Positions 13,900 through 13,988 of a DNA stretch of 13,988 bases are shown here, one piece after another. This DNA comes from SIG653 sp045577455. GTDB lineage: Bacteria; Bacillota; Clostridia; Oscillospirales; CAG-382. Location: NCBI GenBank assembly GCA_045577455.1, contig JAZNIJ010000213.1:1-13988 (forward strand). Reading direction: 5' to 3'. The translations under genes and the position numbers were made by a program. A model generated the notes under the pieces. The model saw nothing but the letters and a program-made list of their open reading frames with translations, searched no databases and was not told the origin of the DNA. Within the stretch, counting starts at the first letter, position 1. Each line of letters opens with the position of its first letter.

Positions 13900-13988
13900 C
13901 TTTCTATAATTCCTTTTGTTTCAGCATCAATAAGTGCTTGCAAATTTGTTCCACCACCTGAAACAAGAACCGCAATTTTAACTTTATC
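13900..13988. repeat. Artefactual second copy of 13727-13815
   Basis: These 89 bases repeat 13727-13815 exactly, starting at CTTTCTATAA directly after the adapter and ending at TTTATC, the same base at which the adapter begins in the first copy. This is one 89-bp library insert read twice through the circularised adapter. It should be trimmed together with the adapter. Confidence 0.95.

Noticed and set aside
13731..13943. 70-residue minus-strand frame overlapping purN, and an apparent purN 5' duplication
   Set aside because: It is a chimera of the repeated insert and the sequencing adapter.

Overview
The window reads as part of a low-GC Gram-positive genome, most likely an uncultured Clostridia (Oscillospirales-like) bacterium from a metagenome. 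The clues are AT-rich codon use, strong AGGAG-type ribosome binding sites, a clade II single-chain PurL, and lipoprotein and SGNH genes typical of gut Firmicutes. It has four parts.

(1) Positions 1-2262 hold the C-terminal end of an unrecognised + strand protein, a convergent secreted SGNH/GDSL hydrolase, terminator hairpins and a short segment with paired GCTGTCAA repeats. This may belong to an older element whose far end lies outside the window.

(2) Positions 2263-5304 look like a compact mobile element of about 3.0 kb inserted at the 3' end of guaA. A 10-bp direct repeat, ATTCCCACTC, is present at both ends; one copy is the last codons of guaA. Just inside each end lies a pair of TCGTATCAA-type repeats that resemble integrase arm sites. 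The element encodes a GC-rich rolling-circle Rep (HUH nuclease plus SF3 helicase, CRESS-like) and a lipoprotein, but no integrase or relaxase. A hairpin-rich leader precedes rep and ends in a hairpin whose loop carries TACTACG, the nick sequence known from the pMV158 plasmid family.

(3) Positions 5293-13815 carry a tightly packed purine operon on the minus strand, transcribed purN, purO, AICAR formyltransferase, purD, purL, guaA. Gaps are about 5-30 bp. Together these genes cover GAR synthesis, two formyl transfers, FGAM synthesis, IMP ring closure and GMP formation. Two enzymes are split compared with the usual bacterial forms. IMP is made by a stand-alone AICAR transformylase plus an archaeal-type PurO instead of bifunctional PurH. 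GuaA is only the ATP-pyrophosphatase half, with no glutaminase domain.

(4) Positions 13816-13988 are not genomic. They are an 84-bp MGI/DNBSEQ library adapter with a 10-base index, followed by an exact second copy of the 89 bases that precede it (13727-13815). Genuine sequence ends at 13815, and the apparent start codon of purN lies inside the adapter.
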